64,000 nucleotides of DNA from JANJWP01 sp964482035 (GCA_964482035.1 CAYZVC010000001.1:496001-560000); one strand, 5' to 3'; positions 11,556 to 22,340 are shown, counted from the stretch's first letter. Notes: generated by a model from the sequence alone, not told the origin. Translations and numbers: made by a program.

Positions 11556-12128
11556 ATGAACAAACTCGCAAACGCGGCACTTACGACGGGTTTTTCGCTC
11601 TTTCTGTCCTTCGGCGTCGTTTCCGCATGGACCTGACTTCAGGCCCAACCCGGCGATACGCTCCAGCTCGCGAAATGGAACGAACTCGTCTCGAGGACCG
11701 AACCGAAATACGTCCAACTCGAAAGTCAGTTGGCCCAAACATTCGCCGCCAATACGTGGACTCCGGTATCGTTCGAGAACGCTCCGGCCAACAGCGGATT
11801 CTCTTTTTCGACGACCAATATCACGTTTCCCGAAGCGGGAGCGTACAAGGTGACCCTCTGATGGAGAATGGGCGGAGGGGGCGACGTCTGGTCGCAAGTA
11901 CGTTTATACGGAGACGGCGCGAGCAAGGGGCACAGCTCGTCGTTCGGAAACATCGCCACGAACGACCCGACGCAGAACCAAGTCGAATTCATCGCGGTAG
12001 TAACGAACCCTGCAGCTACCTACCAAATACAGATCTGAAGGCTTTCGAGCGCGCTCGGCGTCGTTGCGCCGAACAGCATCGCGTCCGAACCCACCGCATC
12101 CTTCCAGGCGACGATAACGAAGCTGTAA
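11556..12128 (+). CDS. secreted protein with C1q/TNF-like jelly-roll features
   Basis: A 190-residue protein with a signal peptide (residues 1-25, ending near VSAWTG). The following region (VSFENAPANSG, FPEAGAYKVTLGWRMGGGG, YQIQIGRLSSALGV) resembles C1q/TNF-like jelly-roll domains seen in bacterial surface and exosporium proteins. Three TGA codons are read as Gly. It has its own promoter and a shared bidirectional terminator, so it is monocistronic. A structural or adhesive surface role is inferred; the family assignment is weak. Confidence 0.6.
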
Positions 12129-12153
12129 AGTCGAGGGGGGTCCCTCGACTTTA
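12126..12153. terminator. bidirectional terminator between convergent genes
   Basis: A near-perfect inverted repeat, TAAAGTCGAGGG facing CCCTCGACTTTA, contains the stop codons of both flanking genes. It can act on both strands. Confidence 0.8.
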
Positions 12154-12894
12154 CGCGATCGAACTCCTCAAGAACCCGAACAGCAGTGAAAACTGCTGTT
12201 TTTCGAGCGAGGCCAAGAGCGCGTTTTCTATGACGATTCCCGTAGTCTGCGAAAAGTCTATCACGGCTACGCGGTTGCCATAGACAATTTTGACGACATT
12301 CTTCTCGAAGACGTTATCGGTGCGTTTCTGAAAATAGACCACCTGGCGCCGTTCGTCTTCGGTAAAAAACGGGATTCGGTCAGTAGGTGCGATGACGAAA
12401 CGCCGTAAGCGTTTCCGGTCGCGCGTTTCCCAGAAATCCTTAGTAAAAAACCGGGTGTCGGCCAGTTCGTTTTTCCCCGTGTACGCGAAGTACTCGGAAT
12501 CAGGCGGCAACAACCGCGCGAGGTCTTCGTAGATTTGCTGGATTCCGCGAAGGCCGTGGAAATGCAGGATTTTAATATTGTCCCCCTGGGAATCGTAAAT
12601 CTGCTGGAGGTCGGGCAGGATCGAATCGACCTTGGTTTCCATCTCGCGCATCGCGTCCTTGATGACCGTCGGCTCGGCCGCGTGGTAGAGGATGCGTTTT
12701 CAACGTTCCTTCGTGAAAACGAAATTGCGCTCTTTCATCGCGGGCAAGAGTGAATACAGCACCGGACGGTGGATTCCGGTGCGTTGCGAAACCTCCGTCA
12801 TCGACGAGTACGGGTGCTCGAGCAGATCGAGATATACCGCCCCTTCCCTGTCGGAAAATCCGGCCATTTCCAGCGCCTTTTGAAATTTGTTCAT
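12151..12894 (-). CDS. TrmB family transcriptional regulator
   Basis: A 247-residue TrmB-type regulator. The N-terminal winged helix (residues 1-75, AGFSDREGAVYLDLLEHP, SQRTGIHRPVLYSLLPAMKE) is followed by a helical linker. The C-terminal part resembles TrmB effector-like or PLD-like domains (KILHFHGLRGIQQIYEDLA, FFTKDFWETRDRKRLRRF). One TGA encodes Gly in the wing. TrmB-type proteins are frequent in Candidate Phyla Radiation genomes; their ligands there are unknown. It has no co-directional partner, so its target genes cannot be deduced. Confidence 0.82.
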
Positions 12895-13056
12895 AGAAAC
12901 GAATTGAATTGATACGTTTTATCGTATTCGTTTTTCCTCGTATTTAAAGCACGAAATTCACGTTCGCTCAGAAATAATTACGAATCGGATTCATTCTCTA
13001 AAAAATATTCGACGGCCGGTTACATTGCTTTTCGAAGACACCTAACCATCTCATAT

Positions 13057-13818
13057 ATGCATCTCGCCGTCACCTCCTGAGGAACCCGCGTCGCCATCGA
13101 CGACGTACGCGTCATAACCAATATCTCCCGCTGAGGCACCGGGGCCCACATCGCCGAATACGCGATCGAATCCGGACACTCCGTCACCTACGTGGGCAAC
13201 GAAACCACCTCCCTCCCCTACGTGGGAAACCTCTCTGCCAAGGCTTGGAACAAATGATTCGACGAAGCCGTCGTCGACCGCATCGCCAAATTCGAAATTG
13301 CCCGCGCCGAACGGCGTCTTTCGCTCGAAACCGCTTCGTTCTTCCAAGACTACGTAGAAGCCGTTCTCCGTGCGGCGAAGAACCCCACTACCGACGCCAT
13401 CGTGCTCTCGGCGGCCGTATCAGACTTCTGACCGGTATCGAGCGGACACGGAAAACTCGATTCGAAAAGCGGGCTCACGCTCGAGCTCGAACCGCTAACG
13501 AAGGTTCGCGACCTCATCCGGTGAGTGAGCGATAGGGTCGCCATCGTGGCGTTCAAACAGATGACCAAGGACTGCCACCGCTGAGAGCTCCTCAATAGGG
13601 CATTCGAATCGATGGCGAAGGGCGACCACGACCTCGTGGTGGCGAACCTCACCGATTCGGTAAACGGAGCGTTCGTCCCGCTCGAAACTTGGATCGTCCG
13701 GACCGATGGGCACCTCGCCATGCTCGAGGACCGCAACCGCCTCCCCCAGGTTCTCATCGACGAAGAAATCCCGTTCGCGGTCGAATACCGCCGTTCGAAG
13801 AATTCGTACCCCTCATAA
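13057..13818 (+). CDS. coaB: phosphopantothenate-cysteine ligase (stand-alone CoaB)
   Basis: A 253-residue stand-alone CoaB, which joins 4'-phosphopantothenate and cysteine in coenzyme A synthesis. The N-terminus reads MHLAVTSGGTRVAIDDVRVITNISRGGTG, shown here in two overlapping motifs (SGGTR; NISRGGTG); the first Gly of each pair is TGA. The central motif AAVSDF and the C-terminal segment MAKGDHDLVVANLTDSV also match the family. Six TGA codons occur in total. CoaC follows after 8 bases as a separate gene, the reverse of the usual fused CoaBC order. Confidence 0.92.
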
Positions 13819-13826
13819 CCGAACGT

Positions 13827-14567
13827 ATGAAACCCACGCTCTTTCTCGCTACCACCGGAAGCGTCGCTTCGCGGCTCGCCGGCAAAATGATCGCGGAAGC
13901 GAAGAAATCCGGATTCGGCAAAATCGTCCTCCATCCGAGCGAAGCCTCCGTGGCGTTCCTCTTCGAATCCGTCCTGCGCGACCATCCCCATGCGGCACGG
14001 AATGCGACGAATGCCCGTATGACCGAAAGCATCGAACGGAAAATCAAAGACGGAAAAACCGTCGGTCATCGCGAATTCACCGAGTGGCTTACCCAATTGG
14101 CATCCGCCACGAAAAACGCGGACTTGGCATCCCTTCTCGAATCCTTCGAAACCGGCGACGAATCGGGAGGCATCCTCACGAGGGATATCGGAAACGTCCG
14201 GCATATCCAGGTCGCCGATTCAGCGTCGGTGGTACTCATCGCCCCCGCGACCGCCAACACCGTGGCGAAGATCGTGAACGGGACGACGGATTCTTTCCTT
14301 CTCCAAGCGATCCGCGCGATGCCCTCCGACGGAAGCGTTCCCATCTTCGTGGCTCCGGCGATGAATACGAACATGCTCGAAGATCCCTTTACGAAGAAAA
14401 ACCTCGAAGCGCTGCAAAACGAAGGCTATCCGAAGTACCGCGTGCTCCCCACGCAGTCCAAGCTCCTCCAGTGCGGAAAGACCGGCGACGGAGCGCTGCT
14501 CGAAATATCCGAAATCTTCCGGCTCATGTCGGAAGCGGTCGGCAACCTCTTAACGAACGTACCATGA
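13827..14567 (+). CDS. coaC: phosphopantothenoylcysteine decarboxylase (stand-alone CoaC)
   Basis: A 246-residue FMN-dependent decarboxylase that acts after CoaB. Supporting motifs are the N-terminal flavoprotein strand LFLATTGSVASRLAGKMI, VLIAPATANTVAKIVNG, the hallmark VAPAMNTNML, and a C-terminal loop LLQCGKTGDGAL with the Cys of the substrate flap. It is longer than a typical CoaC because of an inserted helical segment at about residues 55-115. No TGA codons. Its stop overlaps the start of the next gene by 4 bases, which suggests translational coupling. Confidence 0.9.
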   Translation: MKPTLFLATTGSVASRLAGKMIAEAKKSGFGKIVLHPSEASVAFLFESVLRDHPHAARNATNARMTESIERKIKDGKTVGHREFTEWLTQLASATKNADLASLLESFETGDESGGILTRDIGNVRHIQVADSASVVLIAPATANTVAKIVNGTTDSFLLQAIRAMPSDGSVPIFVAPAMNTNMLEDPFTKKNLEALQNEGYPKYRVLPTQSKLLQCGKTGDGALLEISEIFRLMSEAVGNLLTNVP

Positions 14568-16255
14568 AAACCATAGAAAACGGCAGGAACCGCATCCTCG
14601 TGGGAAGCTTCGATTCCCACGAAAAGGCCCGTGAGGCGGGATGCGAAAACAAGGCCCATCTCGTCATCGCGAGAATCCGGCGGAAATTCAGGACCGTCGA
14701 AAAGGACTTCGCCTTCGACAAATTCGTTCTGACCTCCGAAGGTGCGGCGTTCGAAATCGGAAAGGGGCGGAAAATCGGAGTGGCTGGAAAAATCCTCTCC
14801 GTGCGGGAATTCGTCCAAAAGCGCCTCGACGGAGTACGCTGGTTCTCCTCATCCGAAAATCCGGAAATCGAAACCCCCACATTGGACGAATCGGAACGAT
14901 ACGTACTGGAATTCGCCAAGGACATGGGCCTCTTAACCGACGGTTTCGGGAACGTATCGTTCCGTCGCGAAGGCGGATTGGCCATAACGCCCCGCGGAAT
15001 CGATAAGTCGAAACTTACGGAATCCGATTTCATCGGCGTACGCGCCGACCTGTCGGAAAGGAAAATCGAATATTCCGGCCACCGCAAACCCTCCATCGAC
15101 TCTTGAGTCCATGCGGCCGCGTACGCCCACGATGCCGAAATAACCGCGATCATCCATTCGCACAACCCTTGGCTCATAAGTACGCCCAAGACCGAATTCC
15201 CCTTTCCTTGCGGCGTGGCGGAAGAAGCCGAAGAAATACTCGCGAAACTCTGAAACGACCCGTTTTCCGTGGTGGAAATGGCCGACCACGGAGCCTTTAT
15301 CGCCATACGCGGTGAAGACGCCGTAAAGACACTCGCCGAAACGTGGCTCTCGGTCAAAAATGATTGGGGACGACATCTGTCGGAAATCGGTTCGTTCATG
15401 CCGAATAACGCCGTAATCGTTCCGATGTTTTCCGAAAACGGAATCGTCGGTTCGGTACTCGTCCACGAAGACGGAAGCGTATCGCCAAGGCTCATGGAAG
15501 AATACCGTGGCCGCGGATTCGGAAAAAAACTCGTGGAACGGGCGCTGGCGCGGGGCATGAATATCAGAACCGCCTATGAGTGCGGGGTGGAAGAAATCTA
15601 CGCGAAACGCGGATTCATGACCGTCGAACGGGATGCGCGGGGAAACGGAGTAGTGCTCCGTCCGCAAACCGGAGAAGAGAAGCGTGCCGAAAAAAGCGCC
15701 GAATCCGTAAAGGCGTGGGTCGAACCGTTTTCGAAAGAGCTCTTCCCCACCGTAGAATCCGAATCGTTCAAAGGCATGCCGCACTGGGCAACGGGGATTC
15801 CCATCGCCCCCCATCCTGGATGATTCGGAACCGTGCGGGCGAAGCATATCCACGAAGGCGTCGACCTCTACTGCGAACCCGGTACGGAAATCCGGGCCGT
15901 GGAAGCGGGAACCGTCGTCGCTGTCGTGCCGTTCACCTGACCGCAAATCGGCATGCCGTGGTGGCTCGACACGTGGGCCGTCATCGTCGAAGGCGCAAGC
16001 GGAAACGTCATTTACGGCGAAATCGAGCCGTCCGTAAAAGAGGGGCAAGCATTGAAAGCCGGGGAGAATCTCGGCAAGGTGATTCGCGTACTCGCGAAGG
16101 ACAAGGGCCGTCCGACGTCGATGCTCCACCTCGAACTCCGGGAAAAAGGCATAGTGGATTGGGACGGTTGGTATCCGGAATCGGGAAAACCGAAAGGCAT
16201 AAAAGATCCGACTCCGTACCTCCTTCGTACGGCACGAAAAGACCCGTTCGAATAG
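14564..16255 (+). CDS. class II aldolase-GNAT-M23 three-domain fusion
   Basis: A 563-residue protein in one frame with four TGA glycines. After an unrecognised N-terminal 105 residues comes a class II aldolase/adducin-like domain (GNVSFR, ITPRG, KPSID, IIHSHNPW, DHGAF); the usual catalytic Glu of PSSE is Asp. At about residues 270-375 is a GNAT acetyltransferase core (EEYRGRGFGKKLVERAL, EIYAKRGF). The C-terminus is an M23-like beta-sheet domain (HIHEGVDLY and SMLHLEL) that keeps the zinc ligands but lacks both catalytic His residues. No signal peptide is seen. The gene overlaps coaC. Its reaction cannot be assigned. Confidence 0.75.
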
Positions 16256-16268
16256 AACGGGCCTTTTC
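16237..16268 (+). terminator. terminator of the coaB-coaC-fusion operon
   Basis: AAAAGACCCGTTC pairs with GAACGGGCCTTTT (one mismatch) around a GAATA loop that contains the stop codon. Confidence 0.7.
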
Positions 16269-16280
16269 TGAGAATCGGGA

Positions 16281-19200
16281 TTATCGCGAAGCGAGTTCGA
16301 ATCCGATCGACGTGACCTTCGCGATTTCCGCTCGGGTTATCGAATCGGCCGGACGGAACACGCGAACGTCTCCCGAGACCTGCCCCGAGAACAGGCCTTT
16401 CGCATACAAAAGCGAGATCGGGGCGGCGAATTCTGATTCTTTCGGAACGTCGGAGAAGATTCCAGATTCCCCGGCTTCGGAAGCCGCGTCGTCGAGAAGT
16501 CCCGAGAGGATTTTCGCCACTTCGGCACGAGTGATGCGGTCGTCAGGGCGGAACTTGTCGGAGTTTCAGGAAATGACGCCCCTCTCGAGGGCTACGGCCA
16601 CGTACGGAGCGTACCAGGAATCCGCGGACACGTCGGAAAATTTCGAATCGGAGACGGAACCGGGGATTTCCACTTCCGCCGCGTTGAGGGCGATTTTCAG
16701 AAACTCGGCGCGAGTAAGGGAATCGTCGGGGCGGAATTTCGGGGCGTTGTTGACGATACCGAGACGCACGAGATTCAGAACGTACTGTTTCGACCAGTGG
16801 CCGGAAACGTCCTTTACGGCGAAGTTCTTTTTCGAGCCGGAGGAAACGGAAGAATCGTCAGCTTCAACCGCGGGTTTTCCTGCCGGAGAAGCGTTCGTTT
16901 GGGAGGAGCCGGAAGACGAAGCCCCGAAATACGGGGACCATCCGCCCGAACCGCCTCCGCCTCCGTAGAGTCCGCCGGAAGACGCGGACACCGGCTTATC
17001 GCCGGAAGTGACCTGAAATCAAGCGGATATTCCGCCGACGGTGAGCGTTCCTACGATCTTGTCTCAAGAGTTTTCCGACGCCCTCACCTTAAGCGATATG
17101 GACGCGCCGGAGTTCACTTCGGCGGACGTTCATGCGTCTTTTCCGTCCACTACGAGAGTGGCGTTCGAAGAAGCGGCAGTAACGGTAACGTTGATGCCTG
17201 AAATTTTTACGGGTTTGGAAACCACCTCGGAACCCGGGAGCGCATTCACGACGCTCTCGAACGCGAACTGGTCGGGAACGGAGTCGGAACCTTCGAGCGG
17301 AACGAAAACCGAGAATCCCGGGGTGTCGAATTCACAGATGGACTGCGCGACCGTACAAGAAGCGACGAACGCGAAGGTCGCTTGCGAATCCTCCGAGCGG
17401 TAAACCTTGAGAACTTTTCCGTTAAGTCTCGCGGGGACCGGCATTCTGACGGTAACCTTCGCGCCGGAGAACGAAATGGAATCCGATTCGGAACCGGCCT
17501 TCGCGGCGTACTCCGGAATGACGGCGTAGCCTTCGACCGAAAGCCCGCCACTGTAGCTGACGAATTCCGGAGGGGAAATGATCTTGTCCCAATTTCCGGA
17601 AGCGGCAGTGATTTTCAATGAACCGGCCGAGATGATTATCGATCAGGAACCGTTGGAAGAACGGATTTCGATCCTGTCGGAAAGCGGTACGTCCACACCG
17701 TCCGGCGTACCGTCGGAAACGTGGAGCGGGGCGTCGTATTTACGACTGGAGGCGACTGCCGAAGATTCCACGGATTTCGGCGTGACGAAAGAGCCGGTAA
17801 CCGACATGGGGCCGTCGCGACCCTCAACGGAGCCGAACGCGCGGTAGTAATACCGCGTGTTTTCAGAAAGTCCCGAAAGCGGTATCGCATGGGATTTCGA
17901 ATACGAAGCGTCAGCTACGGAAACGTCCAAAGCATCCAAGGAAGTTCCGTAAACTACCGAACCGGTAGCGTCGACGTCGGTGGCGAACGAAACGCGCACG
18001 GCGTCCTTCGCGGTCACGGAAACCTGCGGTGCCGGTTTTGAGGGAACCCTCACGACCGACAACTCTTGGGAAACCGAATTTCCCGCCCGGTCGTACGCGA
18101 CTACGGACAAACGGTTCGTTCCGCCGACTATGGGAAGCTGGACGGACCAAGAATCCGTTCCCGCCGCCTGCGAACCGTTCACCTTCACGGCAGCGATGCC
18201 GTTGGTGTCGGAAGCCTTACCGGAGAGCGCGAAAGGAGAACCCGTAACGGTATCCCCATCGGCCGCCGAAAGCGAGGAGAGGGATGGCGGAACGGTATCG
18301 AGGATGATTCTCGCCACGTACGCGGGGCTCGTGCTGCCACCCGCGTCCCGATAGGTTACGGTCGCGATCTTCGGCCCGTCTCACTCCGAAAGCGCGACGG
18401 AGAGATTCAATGGTCCTTTCAATGTCCCGGAATACGATTCCGCGAGACCGGTTCCGGTAAGTTCGTACGTAACGGGCTCGGAGGCCGAGAGCGATACGAG
18501 CGCGATTCCGGAATTCGTGAGAGCGCCGGAAACGAACGAAAGCGAACCCGTAGGAGGGATGGCGTCCTTGAATACGGTGGACGAGCCGGTGGAACTGACG
18601 TTGCCGATAAGGTCTTCGATCCGGAGCGAAACGTCGAGTTCGCCGTCTCCCAACGAGGAAACGTTGACTCCCGTTATTCGAACCGCCCCGTCGGAAGCGA
18701 CGGTTCAGAGTCCGGTAACGCTTTTCCCCGCGATGGAAACGAAGTACCGCGCCTTCGATCCAGATTCCTCCGCGGAAGACTTGGCGGTAAGTACGAGCGA
18801 CGACTGGTTCGCCGCGTTTACGAAGTTGCCGCCGTTAAGCGAAACTTCCGTGGGGGCGGCGGGCGGAACGGTATCCTTCGTGAACGACCGGACGGAAGTC
18901 CACGCACCGACGTTCCCAAGGGAATCGGTCGCCCTCACCCTCCAAAAATACGTGCCGTCATCGAGCGAGACTACGGACGTTCATGTCGAAGCGGTGGAGT
19001 CAGACAAAACCGGGGACGACATTCCCGAATCGGTAGCGACCTCGAAGCGGTAGCTTCACGAACCCATGCCGATTCCGGCATCGGCGGCGACGTTCCAATT
19101 CAGCGACGCGAGCGTAGCGCCGACGGAAACGCCGTTCGAAGGCGAAACGACTACCGGCGCGGCCGGTCAGGTCGAGTCGATCTTCATTCAAGCGCACTTC

Positions 19201-21593
19201 CAATCCCCCAATTGGGCGGCGGATCATTTTCCGCGGACGCAGAAGGAATACGAACCGTCCGTCGAAAAATTCGATCCGCTGTAGGCTGTGGCTACCGTCG
19301 ATCCGCTGTAGAAATTCCCGGACGGAACGGGACCGAATTGGGCGAAAGAAGCCGAACGGTCGACGTTCACGTTATACGAAACGGCGCTTCCCGTGGAGGT
19401 CCATGCGAAATACGGCGAAAGCGAACCCGTAAGCCAAGCGCCCGAACCGATGGCGACGGATTTCGAAGAATCCCGATACGCGCCGAGGGACGTGACGGAA
19501 GGGACGAGGAGGGACGAAAGGGCCTTGTACGCGTTCAAGCGCTTTCCGGAAACCGTTTTGCCGGACAGAGAAGAAAGCGGATCTCCGGAATTCACGACCG
19601 CGTTCACGATTTCGGAAACGCTCGACGACGGGGAATATCCCCACGCCAAAGCGACCGCACCCGCAACGTGGGGAGCCGCCATGGAGGTTCCGGCTTTGAA
19701 CGCGTATTTGTTGTCCGAACCGTCGCTCAAGTCGCTTCGCAAAACCGACACGTCATCCACGGCGCATCCGAAGTAGTTGTTGTCGGATCCGTCCGTAACC
19801 CAACGGAAGCGGTAGCGGAACGAGGAAGTCAGGTATTCGTCCGGGATCGTCATGTCCTGAAAATGCGCGGCTACCGCCCCCGACGGATCGTTATCGCCGT
19901 CAATGGCGGGCTCGTTCCACTTGATGTACTCGACATAATTCGAGCCGTCTGCCGAAATCTCCAAAGACATGTAGTCCCTGAGGTATTGCTTGTCGTACGA
20001 AGTGTCGCAAATGGCGTAAAAATCGAAAGCCGCGGCTTCCGCTCATTTGAGGTTTACCGTCGGGAAGGTCGCCAAAGAATTCGCGTTGGCCGCGTATGGG
20101 ATGTCCAAGTCTCAAAAAAGGACGTTTCCGTAACCTTGTTGGATATCGAAAGTTCACCAACCGCCATTTTTAGAAATGTTCGAAGGAACGTCGGGGGAGG
20201 AGACGGATGAAAAATTCTCAAAATACGGCCTAGAAATGGCTGACGAGGGCACGGTGCTGTAGACGTTCGTACCAGGCGCTCCGAGGTCTACGGATTTGGA
20301 TCCGTAGTCGGAAAAACTGGCGAGGGAGTCGTATTGGTCGGTAGCCGCAACGGCGATGACGTTCGGAAGCCCCGGACCAACCGATGAAGCTACGCGGAAT
20401 CCCGCAGGATACATCATGTCTCCCGAACTTCCGGAATCGTGGTTGCGGGAATCGTTTCCGGCGGCGGCGACGAAAATGCCGGGGAAATCGCGGATAGCCT
20501 CGTAAAGGGCGACGTCGAGGAGCGAGTGGTTGTACCCGGTTCCGCTTACGTACGCGTCTCCGAAGCTCGCGTTGATGACCTTCGCGCCGTTCTGTTTCGC
20601 GAAATTGATGGATTTCACGACGGTAGCGGTCGTGCCTCCGAATTTAATCGCCATGATTTTCGCCTTGGGAGCGACGCCCGCAATGCCGACGGAATTGTTC
20701 TTCACGGCGGCGATGGTACCTGCCACGTGGGTACCGTGGTCGGAGGTGGTGGGCAACGGGTTCTTATCGTCATCCTGGTAGTCGTATCCGTGGACGCAGC
20801 CTCAAATGTAGACGCCGCTCTCGTTCTTGCAGTTCGAGCCGTCCCACATGTTCGCCAAAAGATCCGGATGGTTGTACGCCACACCGGAGTCGATAACGGC
20901 TACGATGATGCCCGTATTGGTTCATTCGTTCACGGCCCATGCCTCCGGAACGTCCGCGTCGGAGTCGGATAAGCCGTATGAGCCGTTGATGTTCTGACCC
21001 TTGTTTTCCAATCCCCAAAGACTGCTCGCGTACGAATCGTTGCTCCAAGAAGTGGAGGCCTTGGTGTAATATTTGAAGTTCGGTTGGACGAATTCGACGT
21101 CGGGATCGTTCTTAAGTTTCGCCATGAGCGCTACGGCGTTTTCTCAAGTCGTCGAACGCATGACGCTGAAATTCCCCTTCGCGTATGCGTCAACCTGTTT
21201 GAGTTTCTTACTCCTTCAGAACCTTTCCGACTTTTCCAAACCGGCCGAATCCTTGAGATTGATACGGCTCTTCTTGAAGCGGACGATGACTTCGTCGGTG
21301 ACGAACCTGTCGGATTCGGACGCTTTTTCGGCATGCCTCTCCATGGATTTGAGCGAACGCGCCACTCATGCCGCGGGGGGCGGGTTGACGGAACTGAATC
21401 ACGGAACCTTGTGGTTTTGGAACGAATTCAAGTCAAATGCCGGCGCCTCGTCCATCGATTTCGAAGAACGGAAAGTAAAGCCGTCGTTTTCGTCCATCGA
21501 AGCCCAGCTCGCGGGGGAAGCCGCAGAGAAAGCCATGAAGGAAACGAGAACGGAAGAAAAGAACTTTTTTGTTTTTTGGTACTGACCGACCAT
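16281..21593 (-). CDS. giant secreted subtilisin-like protease with Ig/FN3-like repeats and SLH anchor
   Basis: A 1770-residue surface protease in one code-25 frame with well over ten TGA glycines. In order: a signal peptide (1-31), a propeptide-like segment (FVTDEVIVRFK, DPDVEFVQPNFKYY), an S8 catalytic domain with Asp235 (VIDSG), His286 (DHGTHVAG) and Ser637 (GTSMAAPHVAG), then a series of FN3-like and bacterial Ig-like domains with DTVPPS-type linkers. A Gly/Ser-rich linker and three SLH motifs (each with TRAE) complete it. The His-Ser spacing is about 350 residues, far above subtilisin's, because a beta-sandwich-like domain is inserted in the catalytic domain. It is probably anchored to an S-layer or wall polymer. 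Confidence 0.9.
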
Positions 21594-21765
21594 ACGGCAA
21601 ACGGATTATGGATAGCGGAAAACGTGCTGCCGATAGATACGATACGTATGAATATTAAAAATTTCTTAAATTTCGAACGCAATTTTTTAAGGCCGCTCGT
21701 TGCCTACCCAAAGGAAAGAACCGAGGATTTTCGAAGAATTTCTTTTAACGCTTCGCGTACGGTTT

Positions 21766-21793
21766 TTGACGATTATCAGGAATCACGTATGAT
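21766..21793 (+). promoter_or_regulatory. sigma70-like promoter for the gene at 21855
   Basis: TTGACG and TATGAT with a 16-base spacer form one of the best canonical promoter matches in the window. It sits about 60 bases upstream of the ATG, inside the 261-base divergent spacer between the protease and this gene. Confidence 0.6.
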
Positions 21794-21854
21794 AAATGGG
21801 CCGCCGGGAATCTTCCCGAGACACGGTCGAAAACCATTGGAGAAGGAGAACGAC

Positions 21855-22205
21855 ATGAAGAAAGCCCTGCTTTCGCTCATCGTAGCGTTCATGGCGCTCG
21901 GTCTCGCGACCGAGCCAGCCCTGGCGCACGATTACGGCCATCGCGGCCATTACCGCAACGACAGCAATTACGACCACGGTCGGGGAGGCGGCGGAAACGC
22001 CCTCGCCTGGATCGCCGGAGTAGCGGTCGTTGGCATCGCGGTCAACGCTATCGCCAACCAACAGCAAGAACGCGTAGTGGTTTACGAGGCTCCGCCGGAA
22101 AGGCAATGCAGAAGCGACTTCGTCGGCCAGACCTACGACGGCCGCCCGGTGTTCCGCAAGGCCTGCTGGGATCCGTACTCAAGGCAATGGTACCCCGCCC
22201 AATAG
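21855..22205 (+). CDS. small secreted His/Gly-rich protein
   Basis: A 116-residue protein with a clear signal peptide (residues 1-24, ending TEPALA) followed by a His/Gly/Asp-rich stretch (HDYGHRGHYRNDSNYDHG). A hydrophobic segment (ALAWIAGVAVVGIAVNAI) and a short C-terminal domain with two Cys (RQCRSDF and RKACWDPY) complete it. The ATG follows a strong Shine-Dalgarno sequence (AGAAGGAGAA, 4 bases), which many neighbours lack. It has no TGA codon. The organisation resembles small inner-membrane or periplasmic proteins of proteobacteria, so recent transfer is possible. Function unknown. Confidence 0.75.
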   Translation: MKKALLSLIVAFMALGLATEPALAHDYGHRGHYRNDSNYDHGRGGGGNALAWIAGVAVVGIAVNAIANQQQERVVVYEAPPERQCRSDFVGQTYDGRPVFRKACWDPYSRQWYPAQ

Positions 22206-22260
22206 CCGGCAACCGGACGGAATGCGGCTCCGTATGGAGTCCGAATTCCGCAAATGCGCG

Positions 22261-22288
22261 CCCGATCAGGAATGGTCGGGTTTTTTTA
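22261..22288 (+). terminator. terminator of the gene ending at 22205
   Basis: CCCGA facing TCGGG with a 10-base loop is followed by seven T residues. Confidence 0.75.
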
Positions 22289-22305
22289 TTGGAAAATAAC
22301 GTACG

Positions 22306-22340
22306 ATTTTTAAGGATTTCTTAAGAATCCTATGTAAAAT
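22306..22340 (+). promoter_or_regulatory. shared promoter-like box (copy 1)
   Basis: The segment reads ATTTTTAAGGATTTCTTAAG followed by AATCCTATGTAAAAT. A very similar 36-base segment lies at 25568-25603. Each ends in a -10-like hexamer about 40 bases before an ATG, so the two genes may be co-regulated. Confidence 0.5.

Noticed and set aside
16281..21593. A cluster of short protease and SLH fragments that could be read as a decayed pseudogene.
   Set aside because: All fragments share one frame and are separated only by TGA, which encodes Gly here. The catalytic triad and all three SLH motifs are intact.
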